Assembly: GCF_020783655.1 (NCBI RefSeq)
Contig: NZ_JAJGQH010000005.1
Location: 124,001 to 188,000, forward strand
DNA from: Xanthomonas melonis
Lineage (GTDB): Bacteria; Pseudomonadota; Gammaproteobacteria; Xanthomonadales; Xanthomonadaceae
DNA length: 64,000 bases
Reading direction: 5' to 3'
Positions 47,179 through 60,213 of the stretch are shown one piece after another; position 1 is the stretch's first letter; the number at the start of each line of letters is the position of its first letter. The notes below the pieces were generated by a model that ran no database searches, was not told where the DNA came from, and worked only from the letters and a program-made list of their open reading frames with translations. The position numbers and the translations under genes are program-made.

Positions 47179-47832
47179 ATGAATGCGACCACTGCCCCCC
47201 TTCCCTATAGCGCCGCGCGTTTGCACGAGCTGGCGCAGTTGCTGATCGGCAACATCCGCGAGCTGGCCCAGTCCGGCTGGACACCGGCCACCAGCAGCAA
47301 TTTTTCCCACCGCCTGGACGAACAGCACGCGGCGATCACTGTGTCCGGCCGCGACAAGGGCCGCCTGGTCGAAGAAGACATCATGGTGGTGGACTTTGAT
47401 GGCCAGGCCGTCGGCCGCCCGTTGCGCCCGTCTGCGGAAACCCTGCTGCATACCCAGCTGTATCGACGGTTTCCGGAGATTGGCTGCGTCCTGCACACCC
47501 ATTCGCCGGTGCAGACGATTGCTTCCCGCCTGTATGCAGGCAGCGGGGTGATCCGGCTGGAAGGCTACGAGCTGCTCAAGGCCTTCGATGGCAACACCAC
47601 CCACGACACCGCGGTAGACGTGCCGGTGTTCGCCAACACCCAGAACATGCAGGTGCTGGCCGCGCAGGTGGAGGCGCTGCTGGACAAACAGAGCATGTGG
47701 GGGTATCTCATCGAGGGACACGGCCTGTATGCCTGGGGCCGCAACATGGCCGAGGCACGTCGTCATCTGGAGGCCTTCGAATTCCTGCTGCACTGCGAAC
47801 TCGAACTGCTGAAACTGCGCGGCCCGCGCTGA
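47179..47832 (+). CDS. mtnB: Methylthioribulose-1-phosphate dehydratase
   Basis: This 217-residue class II aldolase-fold enzyme dehydrates 5-methylthioribulose-1-phosphate in methionine salvage. The zinc-binding motifs [15 protein letters not shown] and [13 protein letters not shown] are seen, and [25 protein letters not shown] near the N-terminus. It is first of the mtnB-mtnD-mtnC operon, with 34 nt to mtnD. Confidence 0.95.
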   Translation: MNATTAPLPYSAARLHELAQLLIGNIRELAQSGWTPATSSNFSHRLDEQHAAITVSGRDKGRLVEEDIMVVDFDGQAVGRPLRPSAETLLHTQLYRRFPEIGCVLHTHSPVQTIASRLYAGSGVIRLEGYELLKAFDGNTTHDTAVDVPVFANTQNMQVLAAQVEALLDKQSMWGYLIEGHGLYAWGRNMAEARRHLEAFEFLLHCELELLKLRGPR

Positions 47833-47866
47833 GTTCCGCCCGTCCCCCTACGTGAGCCAGACCGCC

Positions 47867-49134
<1,268 letters not shown>

Positions 49135-49143
49135 GCCAGCGCG

Positions 49144-50346
49144 GTGAGGGAAGACACCCGCCTGCCGCGCAGCGGCCGGGTGTTCCTCCAGGCGCAGCAT
49201 TTCAGTCCTGCTGATACGCGTATTCGAGAGGCGTCGGCGTTGTTCCCATCGCTCCCATCCTGGTTGCCCGCGGCGCCCGCGATCCGGCGGACGCTGACGC
49301 TACTGGCACTGGCCGTTCTACTGGGCGGTTGCCATCCCGATGCCGGCGCAGTCCTGCCTGCACCGGCCGCGCAACCGGCCGCCGAGGCGGACCCGGTCGA
49401 CCAGGCCGCACTTGCCAAGGCCTTGGCGGCACTGCAGCCGCAACGCCCCGGCGTGACCGATCTGTACGTGGTCGGCTTTGCCGGCGATGCCAGCGACGAT
49501 GTGTTCCGTAACGAAACGCTGTACCTTGCGCAATTGTTCGAGCGACGCTTCGATGCGCGCGGCCGGGTGGTCACCCTGGTCAACAACCCGGACAACCTGG
49601 GCGAGCAGCCGTACGCTCCGCTGGCGACCTATGACAATCTTTACGATACGCTCGTCGCCGTCGGCAAGCGCATGGATCGCAAGCAGGACGCACTGCTACT
49701 GTTCGTCACCACGCACGGCACCGAAGATCACACGTTGTACGTGCAGGTAGACGAGAACGAGGAAGATTTCATCAGCCCGCAGGATCTGCGCACCGCGCTG
49801 GACGACGCCGGGATCGTCCGACGCATCATCGTCCTGTCGGCGTGCTACTCGGGGGGCTTCATTCCTGCGTTGCGCACGCCGGACACGCTGATCCTCACCG
49901 CCGCGCGCGCGGACCGCCCCTCGTTCGGCTGCGGCAATACGTCCAATGCCACCTACTTCGGCCAGGCCTGGTTGATCGATGCGATGAATCGAACCGACGA
50001 CCCGCTGGCGGCGTTCACCATGGCCAGGGCGGCCATTACCGCACGCGAGAAGCAGGAGGGCGAGCTGCCTTCATTGCCGCAGCAATCGCTGGGCGCACGC
50101 ATCGCGCCAGTGCTGGCCCGCTGGCGCGCAGGGCTGGCGCTGGGGCCGGCAGTGGCGTATCCGTACCCGCCAGTGGATCGCGTACCGGATGCCGGCGGCG
50201 ACACTGATGCCGGCGTCGATGCTGTACCGCAGGGTAGCGGCGACGCGTCCCGTGCTGTCGAAAGCGCCACCGGCAAGACGGCTGTGCCCGCAGCGACCTC
50301 GTCCGGCACCCGCCCACCTACCGCGCAGCAAGTTCCGGAAGGCTGA
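49144..50346 (+). CDS. C13-family (legumain-like) cysteine peptidase, putative lipoprotein
   Basis: This protein of up to 400 residues resembles peptidase C13 proteins. The catalytic dyad is visible as His in TTHGTEDHTLYVQ and Cys in VLSACYSGGFIPAL. A lipobox (LLALAVLLGGC) near residue 60 suggests export and lipidation, which would make the first 50 residues either a long leader or a wrong start. The GTG at 49144 is the longest option; a TTG near 49240 would put the signal at the N-terminus. The C-terminal 70 residues are Gly/Asp-rich and disordered. It follows mtnC by 9 nt, but a functional link is not clear. GPI-transamidase-like relatives exist. Confidence 0.78.
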   Translation: MREDTRLPRSGRVFLQAQHFSPADTRIREASALFPSLPSWLPAAPAIRRTLTLLALAVLLGGCHPDAGAVLPAPAAQPAAEADPVDQAALAKALAALQPQRPGVTDLYVVGFAGDASDDVFRNETLYLAQLFERRFDARGRVVTLVNNPDNLGEQPYAPLATYDNLYDTLVAVGKRMDRKQDALLLFVTTHGTEDHTLYVQVDENEEDFISPQDLRTALDDAGIVRRIIVLSACYSGGFIPALRTPDTLILTAARADRPSFGCGNTSNATYFGQAWLIDAMNRTDDPLAAFTMARAAITAREKQEGELPSLPQQSLGARIAPVLARWRAGLALGPAVAYPYPPVDRVPDAGGDTDAGVDAVPQGSGDASRAVESATGKTAVPAATSSGTRPPTAQQVPEG

Positions 50347-50362
50347 GACTAATTCTCATTTC
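50344..50362. promoter_or_regulatory. Fur-box-like palindrome with no gene downstream
   Basis: TGAGA..TCTCA forms a near-perfect inverted repeat (TGAGACTAATTCTCATT), like Fur boxes of TonB-receptor promoters. It starts inside the stop codon of the C13 peptidase gene. Neither strand has a start codon for a known gene close by; the genes around it are convergent. Confidence 0.5.
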
Positions 50363-50390
50363 GTCAGCGCTTGCGCTGCCTCGCTACACT

Positions 50391-50498
50391 TCCCGGGCCA
50401 GCCAGCGCCAAGCCAGCCAGCATCGATCCCCGCCAGCGCGCCACCGCCTGCCAGCCCGGATCCCGAAAGCGCCTCCCTCGTGGAGGCGTTCGTGTTTT
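50391..50498 (+). ncRNA. Candidate iron-responsive small RNA
   Basis: A Fur-like site (50344-50362) is followed by a possible -35 (TCGTCA, 50361) and -10 (TACACT, 50385) with 18-bp spacing. A hairpin CGCCTCC/GGAGGCG with T-rich tail (50470-50498) would end a transcript of about 100 nt. No coding potential is seen. This layout is that of Fur-repressed RNAs such as RyhB or PrrF. It is an inference from pattern only. Confidence 0.3.
50470..50498 (+). terminator. Hairpin terminator after the C13 gene or small RNA
   Basis: CGCCTCC, loop CTCGT, GGAGGCG, then TTCGTGTTTTC. It could end the C13 peptidase transcript as well. Confidence 0.55.
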
Positions 50499-50516
50499 CG
50501 GCAAGCGCTGCGCCCG

Positions 50517-52109
50517 TCAGGGCTCGGCGCGCTGCAGGCGATACACCGTGCGTGCGCTGTACTCACCGGTCGGCAGGCGTGCGCGCACCTCGACAGTATG
50601 TTCCCCGACCTCCAGCGTGGTCGGCAGCGCGGCGCGCCACAGATGGGTGGAAGGCGTGGCCTCGGGCGAGCGGTCGTAGCCACGCAGTGCATCGGCGGCA
50701 TCGTCGCGCGCATTCTCGGCCAACACGCGCGGATCGGCGCGCTCTTGCCGCTTCATCGGCTGCCAGGGACCATCGTCGATGCGCATGTCCACCGCGGTAT
50801 CGTCCTGGCCCATGAACACATTGGCGTAGATGCCCCAGGCTGGATACGCGCCCTGCCGCAACACCTTGGGCGCGTGCAACAGCAGCTGTGCATCGTCGGC
50901 GGCACGCGCCGCGTGATAGGCCAGCGTGTAATCGCCGCCGGGAGCGACCTTCAGCACCGCGTAGCCGTTGGGCGTGCCATCGCTCATCGTCGCATCGGGA
51001 ATGCCATCGGCGTCCTTCGCGCCCGACCAGAACGCGCCACAGGCAGCGCCCACGTTGTACTCGTGCAACGGACGCACGCCCGTCCACCCCTCGTCGGCGC
51101 CATGCATCACCTGCCGCTGCGTGTGGCTGTGCCCGCTCAGCACCAGCACGTGCGGAAAATCCTTGAGCAACGCGAACAGGCGCCGGCGATCGGTATGGCG
51201 AAAGGTTTCCTGATCCGGTGCCGCATCGAACAGCGGAATGTGCATGCCCAGCACCACCAGCCGCTCGCGCGGCAGCTGCGCCAGATAGGCCTGCAGGAAC
51301 GCGAATTGGTCTTCGCGCAGGCCGCCGACATACGCCGGCCTGGCGCCCGGCGTGTAGATCACATCGTCCAGGAACACGAAGCTGGCGTTGGCCTCTTCCA
51401 CAGCGTAGGTGTCCGGGCCATAGACCGCGCGCCAGCTCTCCAGCGAATGCAGATCGTCACCGGCATCGAAGTTGAGGTCGTGATTGCCCGGCACATGGAA
51501 CCAGGGCACGCCGAGCTGCGCGGTGACGCGGTTCAAGGCTGGATACAGGCTCAGATCGTCGCTGACGATATCGCCCAAGGTGGTTCCCAGCCGCGCCGGC
51601 TGCTTGCCGACGATGGGCGCGACGATGTCCCGGCGGTAGTAGTCCACATCGGCCAAGGTGGCGGTCTGGCTGTCGGCGAAGACCAGCATCTGGAAGCCGT
51701 TTCCGCCTGGGTCCTGCCGCGGCGTCAATGCGAAATCCCAGTTGCGGGTGCTCGTACCAGTGGCGGCGATCCCCTGGTACTTGCGCTTGGGCGAGCCCTT
51801 GGGCGCATAGTGGCGCCAGAACCCGGGCAGGCCATCGGCATTCGGGACGAAGCTGCGATCACCCGGCTTGATCACGAAGACGGTCTGCCCTTCGCGCACC
51901 GGCAGACGGTAGTGCCCCTGCGCATCGGTGCGGACCAGTTGCTGCCCGTTGGAGACGATGACATCGGCAACACCAGGCTCATCACCGCTCCGCCCCGGTT
52001 TGCCGTCGCGCTCTTCGAACACCACGCCATCGACAACGGCATCGCGCGCGTGCGCAGCGCCTGCAAGCAGGCCAAGGGCCAGGAGGGCGAGACGAAGATG
52101 CATGGACAT
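50517..52109 (-). CDS. Secreted calcineurin-like phosphoesterase
   Basis: This protein of about 530 residues has a signal peptide (LRLALLALGLLAGAAHA). An N-terminal beta-sandwich domain precedes a metallophosphatase core with FADSQT, GNHDLNFDAGD and SGHSHTQ. A C-terminal calcineurin-associated beta domain follows (DYTLAYHAARAADDAQ, DDGPWQPMKRQERADP). It is likely periplasmic or secreted. The first metal motif is D-x-Q rather than D-x-H. The start is ATG at 52109 or 52103. The gene is alone on its strand; phosphate-ester substrate is unknown. Confidence 0.85.
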   Translation of the reverse strand: MSMHLRLALLALGLLAGAAHARDAVVDGVVFEERDGKPGRSGDEPGVADVIVSNGQQLVRTDAQGHYRLPVREGQTVFVIKPGDRSFVPNADGLPGFWRHYAPKGSPKRKYQGIAATGTSTRNWDFALTPRQDPGGNGFQMLVFADSQTATLADVDYYRRDIVAPIVGKQPARLGTTLGDIVSDDLSLYPALNRVTAQLGVPWFHVPGNHDLNFDAGDDLHSLESWRAVYGPDTYAVEEANASFVFLDDVIYTPGARPAYVGGLREDQFAFLQAYLAQLPRERLVVLGMHIPLFDAAPDQETFRHTDRRRLFALLKDFPHVLVLSGHSHTQRQVMHGADEGWTGVRPLHEYNVGAACGAFWSGAKDADGIPDATMSDGTPNGYAVLKVAPGGDYTLAYHAARAADDAQLLLHAPKVLRQGAYPAWGIYANVFMGQDDTAVDMRIDDGPWQPMKRQERADPRVLAENARDDAADALRGYDRSPEATPSTHLWRAALPTTLEVGEHTVEVRARLPTGEYSARTVYRLQRAEP

Positions 52110-52286
52110 TCCAGCGGTGACCAGCGGCGATTGTAGCGGGGGCCGGGTTGGGTTACCGCAGTCTCTGGCGTGCCATCCGCGCAAGCCCGTCCATCTGGCG
52201 CAGCAACGCACCCGGGCGCGACGGGGCGTTACCGGTAAAGCCATCGCGCTCAGGCGCGCTCCAGCAGGGAGCGTTCCTGCGGATGA

Positions 52287-52907
52287 TTACTTATGCCGCG
52301 ACTCCAGCAACGCGACCGCGTCGCCCAGACCCAGCCCGCGCGCGCGCAACAGCACGATCAGGTGGTACAGCAGGTCGGCGGACTCGCCGAGCAACTCGGC
52401 ATCGTCCTGCGCCACACCGGCCAGCGCGGTTTCCACGCCCTCCTCGCCCACCTTCTGCGCGATGCGGCGAATGCCTTGCTCGAACAGCCTGGTGGTGTAA
52501 CTGCCATGCGGGCGCTCCTGCGCACGCGTGGCGATCACCGCATCCAGGCTGCCAAGGAACTGCGCGGGCGCGCTCGGAAAACAGCTGGTGCGGCCCAGGT
52601 GGCAGGTCGGCCCGTGCGGGCGCGCCAGCACCAGGAGCGTATCGGCATCGCAGTCGGCCTCGATCGAGACCACCCGCAGCACGTTGCCCGAGCTTTCGCC
52701 CTTGGTCCACAGACGCTGCTTGCTGCGGCTGAAGAAAGTGACCTCGCCGCGCTGTTGCGTCACTGCCAGGGCCTCGGCATTCATGTAGCCCAGCATCAAC
52801 ACGCGCAGGTTGTCGGCGTCCTGCACGATCACCGGCAACAAGCCATCGCCCTTGTTCCAGTCCAGCGTATCCAGGGCGCTGGCGGTTGTCCCGGTCTCAC
52901 TGCCCAT
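52287..52907 (-). CDS. hisIE: Bifunctional phosphoribosyl-AMP cyclohydrolase/phosphoribosyl-ATP pyrophosphatase
   Basis: This 206-residue fusion carries out steps 2 and 3 of histidine synthesis. HisI part: [32 protein letters not shown] and the zinc cysteines near CDADTLL and [11 protein letters not shown]. HisE part: [33 protein letters not shown]. The start MGSETGTT at 52907 overlaps hisF by 11 nt. It is the last gene of the his operon. Confidence 0.95.
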   Translation of the reverse strand: MGSETGTTASALDTLDWNKGDGLLPVIVQDADNLRVLMLGYMNAEALAVTQQRGEVTFFSRSKQRLWTKGESSGNVLRVVSIEADCDADTLLVLARPHGPTCHLGRTSCFPSAPAQFLGSLDAVIATRAQERPHGSYTTRLFEQGIRRIAQKVGEEGVETALAGVAQDDAELLGESADLLYHLIVLLRARGLGLGDAVALLESRHK

Positions 52908-53673
52908 CACGTACCTCGATCTGTTGCGCGCGCAGGAACCGCTTGAGTTCCGGAATCGGAATCGCGCCGCTGTGGAACACGCTTGCGGCCAATGCCCCAT
53001 CCACATCGGCCTGGTCGAACACGTCGGCGAAGTGCTGCATCTGCCCGGCACCGCCGGAGGCGATCAACGGCACCCGGCACAGTGCACGCACCTGACGCAG
53101 CTGGGCGATGTCGTAACCGCGACGTACGCCATCGTTGTCCATGCAGTTGAGCACGATCTCGCCCGCGCCCAGGCGCTGCGCCTCGGCCACCCAGTCCAGG
53201 GTGCGCATCGGCAGCGCCTGGGTCTTGCTCGGATCGCCGGTGTAGCGGCGCACGCGCCATTGCCCGTCGTCCTCGCTGATCGAGTCGATGCCCACCACCA
53301 CGCATTGCACGCCGAAGGCATCGGCCAGTTCGGAGATCAATTGCGGGCGGCCCAGCGCGGGCGAATTGATCGAGATCTTGTCGGCACCGGCATGCAGCAC
53401 CGCACGCGCCGTTTCCACATCGCCAATACCACCGGCCACGCAGAACGGGATATCGATCAACCGCGCCACCCGCTCCACCCAGGTGTAATCGACCGAACGC
53501 CCTTCCGGGCTGGCACCGATGTCGTAGAACACTAACTCGTCGGCGCCCTGCGCGCGGTAACGCAGTGCCAGCTCGACGATGTCGCCCATGTCGATGTGGT
53601 CGCGGAACTTGACGCCCTTGACCACGCGACCATCGCGCACGTCCAGGCAGGGAATGATGCGCCGGCTCAGCAT
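52897..53673 (-). CDS. hisF: Imidazole glycerol phosphate synthase cyclase subunit
   Basis: This 258-residue TIM-barrel subunit pairs with HisH to make imidazole glycerol phosphate and AICAR. The start is [49 protein letters not shown] and [10 protein letters not shown] follow. It overlaps hisA by 7 nt at its start and hisIE by 11 nt at its end. Confidence 0.97.
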   Translation of the reverse strand: MLSRRIIPCLDVRDGRVVKGVKFRDHIDMGDIVELALRYRAQGADELVFYDIGASPEGRSVDYTWVERVARLIDIPFCVAGGIGDVETARAVLHAGADKISINSPALGRPQLISELADAFGVQCVVVGIDSISEDDGQWRVRRYTGDPSKTQALPMRTLDWVAEAQRLGAGEIVLNCMDNDGVRRGYDIAQLRQVRALCRVPLIASGGAGQMQHFADVFDQADVDGALAASVFHSGAIPIPELKRFLRAQQIEVRDGQ

Positions 53674-54401
53674 GCCAAGGCCTCGCCCAGGTCCAGGTGC
53701 CCTTCCAGCAAGGCCTTGCCGAGCACGATGCCCGCGCAGCCGGAGGCTTTGGCAGCAGCCACGTCGGCCAGGTTGCGCGCGCCGCCGGAGACCTGTACCT
53801 GCAACTGCGGCGCAAGCGCGCGCACGTGCGCGTACAGCGCCATGTTCGGCCCGGACAACATGCCGTCGCGCGCGATATCGGTGCACAGCAGATGCTGCAG
53901 GCCCGCCTGCGCATAACGCACCGTCAGCTCATCGAGCGTGGCCTCGGCCGCCTCGGTCCACCCATGCACCGGCAACTGCCAGATACCCGCAGCGTCCTGG
54001 CGCGTGTCCAGCGCAATGGTCAGCCGCTGCGCGCCGAATTCCTGCAACCAGGCGATCACGGTCTCGGCCTGGCGTACCGCCAGCGAGCCGATCACCACGC
54101 GCGCGGCACCGGCATCGAGAATGCGCGCCACGTCGTCGCGCGAACGCACGCCGCCGCCGGTCTGTACCTGTAGACCGGTCTGGCGTGCGATCTCGCCCAG
54201 GGTGGCGGCCAGGGTATAGCCACCGGCCTTGGCCGCATCCAGATCGACCAGATGCATCCACTGCGCGCCGGCGTCGGCGAAGGCCTGCGCACGCGGCAGC
54301 ACATCGTCGCCGTAGCGGGTTTCGCGGGCGTAATCGCCTTGCAGCAGGCGCACCACGCGTCCATCGCGGATATCCAGCGCGGGGTAGACAGTGAAACTCA
54401 T
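53667..54401 (-). CDS. hisA: Phosphoribosylformimino-5-aminoimidazole carboxamide ribotide isomerase
   Basis: This 244-residue TIM-barrel isomerase opens the ribose of ProFAR. Motifs are [41 protein letters not shown] and a late [11 protein letters not shown]. The start at 54401 overlaps hisH by 4 nt. Confidence 0.97.
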   Translation of the reverse strand: MSFTVYPALDIRDGRVVRLLQGDYARETRYGDDVLPRAQAFADAGAQWMHLVDLDAAKAGGYTLAATLGEIARQTGLQVQTGGGVRSRDDVARILDAGAARVVIGSLAVRQAETVIAWLQEFGAQRLTIALDTRQDAAGIWQLPVHGWTEAAEATLDELTVRYAQAGLQHLLCTDIARDGMLSGPNMALYAHVRALAPQLQVQVSGGARNLADVAAAKASGCAGIVLGKALLEGHLDLGEALAC

Positions 54402-55000
54402 GGGAAGCTCATCTCGAGAAAATTGCGCAGGATGCGTGCACCGGTATCCGCCGAACGCTCGGGGTGGAACTGCGCGCCGCAGCGCAACCCCTGCTGCACC
54501 ACTGCGGTGAACAGACCACCATGATCGCAGGCAGCCACGGTGTCGGCAGTCACCGGCGCCGCATAACCGTGCACGAAGTAGGCGCTGGCGCGCTCCGGCA
54601 AACCGGCCAGCAGCGCGGACTCGCGCAGGGGCAGCAGCTGATTCCAGCCCATGTGCGGCACGCGGATGCCCAGCGCCGGCGTCATGTGGCGCACGATGCC
54701 CGGCAGCAGCCCAAGGCAGTCGACATCGCCTTCTTCGGAGTGTTCGAACAGCAATTGCATCCCCAGGCAGATACCGATCACCGGCACCTGCAGCTGCTGC
54801 AATGGTTCGACCAAGCCTTGCGCACGCAGCCGCGCCATCGCCTCCGGTGCCGCACCGACGCCGGGCAGGATCACCCGCTGCGCGCCCTGCAGCCCCGCGG
54901 CATCGCGCACCACCCGTGCTTCCACGCCCAGCCGCTCCAGCGCATAGCGCACCGAGCCCAGATTGGCACCACCGGCATCGATCAGCGCAAGGTCGGTCAT
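54398..55000 (-). CDS. hisH: Imidazole glycerol phosphate synthase glutaminase subunit
   Basis: This 200-residue class I amidotransferase supplies ammonia to HisF. The triad lies in [17 protein letters not shown] (Cys), with His and Glu in the late [26 protein letters not shown] opens the protein. It overlaps hisB by 4 nt at the start and hisA by 4 nt at the end. Confidence 0.96.
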   Translation of the reverse strand: MTDLALIDAGGANLGSVRYALERLGVEARVVRDAAGLQGAQRVILPGVGAAPEAMARLRAQGLVEPLQQLQVPVIGICLGMQLLFEHSEEGDVDCLGLLPGIVRHMTPALGIRVPHMGWNQLLPLRESALLAGLPERASAYFVHGYAAPVTADTVAACDHGGLFTAVVQQGLRCGAQFHPERSADTGARILRNFLEMSFP

Positions 55001-56124
55001 AGCGCGCCCTTGGTGGACGGCAAGGCGGTGCCTTCGCGACGGATCGCCTGGCGCAGCGCACGTGCCAGCGCCTTGAAGCAGGCTTCCACCTTGTGGTGAT
55101 CGTTGTCGCCACGCACGCTCAGATGCAGATTCAAGCCGGAGGCATCGCAGATCGAACGGAAGAAATGCGGCACCAGCTCGGTCGGCATGTCGCCCACGCG
55201 CTCGCGCTTGAAGTCGCCGTCGAACACGAAGTACGGCCGGCCACTGAAATCCAGCGCGGCGCTGGCGATGGTTTCGTCCATCGGCAGGGTGAAGCCATGG
55301 TGTGCGCCCTCGCCTGCCGCAAGCCATGGGCTGTGCGACGGATCGAAGCCGTAGCGGCCGATGCCGCGCTTGTTGCCCAGCGCTTCGCGCAATGCCTGGC
55401 CCAGTGCCAGGCCGGTGTCTTCGATGGTGTGGTGCTCATCGATGTGCAGATCGCCCTCTGCACGGATGTCCAGCGCAAAGCCGCCGTGCTTGCCGATCTG
55501 CTCCAGCATGTGGTCGAAGAACGGCAGGCCGGTGGCGGTGTGCGGCTCGGCGACGCGGTCCAGATCCAGCTCCACACGGATGCGGGTTTCCTTGGTATTG
55601 CGCTGGACCACCGCGCGGCGTGGCGCGTCGGCCAGTTCGTGTGCGATACCGGGCCAGTCCCATTCGCCGCCGAACTCTGCGGTGCGCAGCTGGAACCCGC
55701 GGATGTTGAGGTTCTGCGCGAACTGGATGTCGGTGATGCGGTCGCCCACCATCGCCGAGCGTGCCCAGTCGATGCTGCGGTCCTGCAGGTACGGCACCAT
55801 CAACCCAATGCCGGGCTTGCGCGTGGGCGCATTGTCGGCCGGCCAGCTGCAGTCGATCAGCACTTCACGGAACTCGATGCCCTGGCTGGCGAAGATTTGC
55901 AGCATCAGGTCGTTCGGGCCATCGAACGCGGCGCGCGGGTAGCTTTCGCTACCCAGCCCGTCCTGGTTGGTGACGATCACGAACTGGTACCCCGCGTCAC
56001 GCAGCTTGAGCATTGCCGGGATGACGTTGTCGACCAAGCGCAGCTTCTCGTAGGTATCGATCTGGTGATCGGCAGGCTCGGTGATCAGCGTGCCATCGCG
56101 ATCGACGAAGAGGATCGGTGTCAT
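54997..56124 (-). CDS. hisB: Bifunctional histidinol-phosphatase/imidazoleglycerol-phosphate dehydratase
   Basis: This 375-residue fusion carries a HAD-type phosphatase at the N-terminus ([21 protein letters not shown]) and IGP dehydratase at the C-terminus ([20 protein letters not shown] and [19 protein letters not shown]). This fused form is typical of gamma-proteobacteria. It overlaps hisC and hisH by 4 nt each. Confidence 0.97.
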   Translation of the reverse strand: MTPILFVDRDGTLITEPADHQIDTYEKLRLVDNVIPAMLKLRDAGYQFVIVTNQDGLGSESYPRAAFDGPNDLMLQIFASQGIEFREVLIDCSWPADNAPTRKPGIGLMVPYLQDRSIDWARSAMVGDRITDIQFAQNLNIRGFQLRTAEFGGEWDWPGIAHELADAPRRAVVQRNTKETRIRVELDLDRVAEPHTATGLPFFDHMLEQIGKHGGFALDIRAEGDLHIDEHHTIEDTGLALGQALREALGNKRGIGRYGFDPSHSPWLAAGEGAHHGFTLPMDETIASAALDFSGRPYFVFDGDFKRERVGDMPTELVPHFFRSICDASGLNLHLSVRGDNDHHKVEACFKALARALRQAIRREGTALPSTKGAL

Positions 56125-57205
56125 GCAGCCTCCTGCTTGCGCTGCAGCGCGCCCAGAACGCGTTCGTTCTGCTCGACCGTGCCCAGCGTAATGCGCAACG
56201 CATCGGAGAGGCACGGCACCGCGCGTTGGTCGCGCACCACCACCCCGGCTTCCAGCAGCGCCTGGAACGCAGCCTCGGCATCATCGAAGCGCACCAGCAG
56301 GAAGTTACCCTGCGATGCATAGACCCGACGTACGCCTGGCAGACCTGCCAGCGCCACGCGCATGCGCTCGCGTTCGCTGCGCAGCTCGGCAACGCGCCGG
56401 CGGGTCACCTCCAGTGCCGGCGCGGACAAGCCCTGCTCGGCCATCGCCGCGCACGGCGTGGGCACCGGGTACGGCGCCTGGCAGCGGCGCAGCAAGGCAA
56501 TCAATTCGGCGTTGGCGATCAGGCTGCCGATCCGCGCGGCCGCCAGTGCATGGGCCTTGGACAAGGTGCGCAGCACGGCCAGGTTGTCGTAGCGATCGAG
56601 CAGACCGACCGCCGATGGCACATCTGAAAATTCGCCATAGGCTTCGTCGACGACCACCAATGCCTTGCCTTGCAGGGCCTGTAGTGCGGTTTCGATGTCC
56701 TGCAGCGCAATCGCCGAGCCGGCCGGGTTGGAGGGCGAGCACAGGAACACCAGCTTCGCCTTCGCCGCGAGCGCGGCCTCCACGATGGCCGGAATATCGG
56801 CATGGAAGCCATCGCGGCCATCGACCAGCGGCACCTCCACCAGCGGTGCGTTCTGCAGCCTGGCGCACACCGCATACATGCCGAACACCGGGGGGGTGAC
56901 CACCACCGCATCGCGCTCGGGCACGCACAGACCGCGCACCAGCAGATCGATCGCCTCGTCGCTGCCACGGCCGATCAACAGCTGTTCCGGCGCACAGCCG
57001 TACAGCCCTGCAAGTGCATTGCGCAGGCCCTTGGGCTGCGGGTCCGGATAGCGGCGTGTGCTGCCCTGCGGGTCGGCGGGGTTGCCCCAGGCCGACTCGT
57101 TGGCGTTGAGCCACACATCGCCCTGCAAGGCGCTGGTGCGCGCTGACGAATAACCGGCGAACGCACGCAGATCTTCGCGGACCAGATCCAGGATCGATGG
57201 CGTGC

Positions 57206-57209
<4 letters not shown>
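56121..57209 (-). CDS. hisC: Histidinol-phosphate aminotransferase
   Basis: This 362-residue PLP enzyme turns imidazole acetol phosphate into histidinol phosphate. It shows [58 protein letters not shown] and the PLP-lysine motif [18 protein letters not shown] overlaps the hisD stop by 4 nt. Confidence 0.96.
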
Positions 57210-59421
<2,212 letters not shown>

Positions 59422-59748
59422 TCAGTGGGATTCGACAGGGCGCGCGGCTTGCTCGCGCAGGGCCGCGGCATAACCGCCGGCGCCGTGGTCCAGGGTGCGC
59501 GCGACGCGCCCGATGGTGGTCACGCTGACCTGAGTCAGCTCGTGGATCTCGCGGTATGGCACGCCCTTGATCAGCAATGGCACCACCCGCCAGCGATCGG
59601 TCATGGCCTCGAGCTCGGCAGGCGTGCACAGGTCACGCAGGAAGGCCTCGACCGCGCCAGGCTCACGCAGGCAGGCCAGCGCCTCGGACAGCATCTGCAG
59701 CGAAGCGGCAATGTCGGTGGATTCGCGGGGTGCGGGACGTTGTTTCAT
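59422..59748 (-). CDS. hisR: TrpR-family (YerC/YecD-type) regulator of the his operon
   Basis: This 108-residue protein belongs to the TrpR/YerC-YecD family of helix-turn-helix repressors. Seen are [27 protein letters not shown] and the recognition part [20 protein letters not shown]. It opens the his operon, 9 nt before hisG. I recall this regulator as HisR in Xanthomonadales, a histidine-responsive repressor. The palindrome at 59750-59783 directly before its ATG is the probable operator, giving control of itself and the whole operon. Confidence 0.85.
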   Translation of the reverse strand: MKQRPAPRESTDIAASLQMLSEALACLREPGAVEAFLRDLCTPAELEAMTDRWRVVPLLIKGVPYREIHELTQVSVTTIGRVARTLDHGAGGYAAALREQAARPVESH

Positions 59749-59749
59749 T

Positions 59750-59783
59750 GCGTTAACGTAATAGCGTGCTAGTACATTAACGC
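59750..59783. promoter_or_regulatory. Palindromic operator before hisR-hisG
   Basis: GCGTTAACGTA (59750-59760) and TACATTAACGC (59773-59783) are inverted copies with one mismatch, 12 bp apart. The middle contains a CTAG core. The palindrome begins 2 nt before the hisR ATG. It is a good candidate binding site for the encoded TrpR-like regulator. Confidence 0.75.
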
Positions 59784-59819
59784 AAGCAGGCGCGATTGTC
59801 ACGCCGTGGCAGCATGCTT

Positions 59820-60170
59820 CTTCTCCGTCAGCGGTGGAAGGTGCCCGAAGGGCGGATGGGGGCAAGCGCTGGCGATCTTCCGGCTGGGTCGAAACAACCA
59901 GAGCCCCCTCATCCGGCGCTGCGCGCCACCTTCTCCCGCAAGCGGGAGAAGGAACGAGTGGCAGAAAGGAGGAAAAATCGGCTGCTCCCTTCCCCCGCCC
60001 GCGGGGGAAGGTGCCCGAAGGGCGGATGGGGGCGAGGCGCTGGCAATCTTCCGGGTGAGTCGCAACAGCCAGAGCCCCCTCATCCGGCGCTGCGCGCCAC
60101 CTTCTCCCGCAGGCGGGAGAAGGGACGGGTGGATGACCGGCGCTGCGCACCAGTTCTCCCGCAAGCGGTA
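59820..60170. repeat. REP-like array with two 115-bp direct repeats between hisR and hisS
   Basis: Copies start at 59838 and 60008 (170 bp apart), each running from AAGGTGCCCGAAGGGCGGATG to a CTTCTCCCGCA..GCGGGAGAAG hairpin. A further hairpin with CCTTCCCCCGC..GCGGGGGAAGG lies at 59989-60010. This fills the 465-nt gap between hisR and hisS; no gene is seen in it. Confidence 0.8.
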
Positions 60171-60213
60171 GGAGCAACTGGACAGCGGCGCTCTATCAGC
60201 GCCGCGCTCGGCC

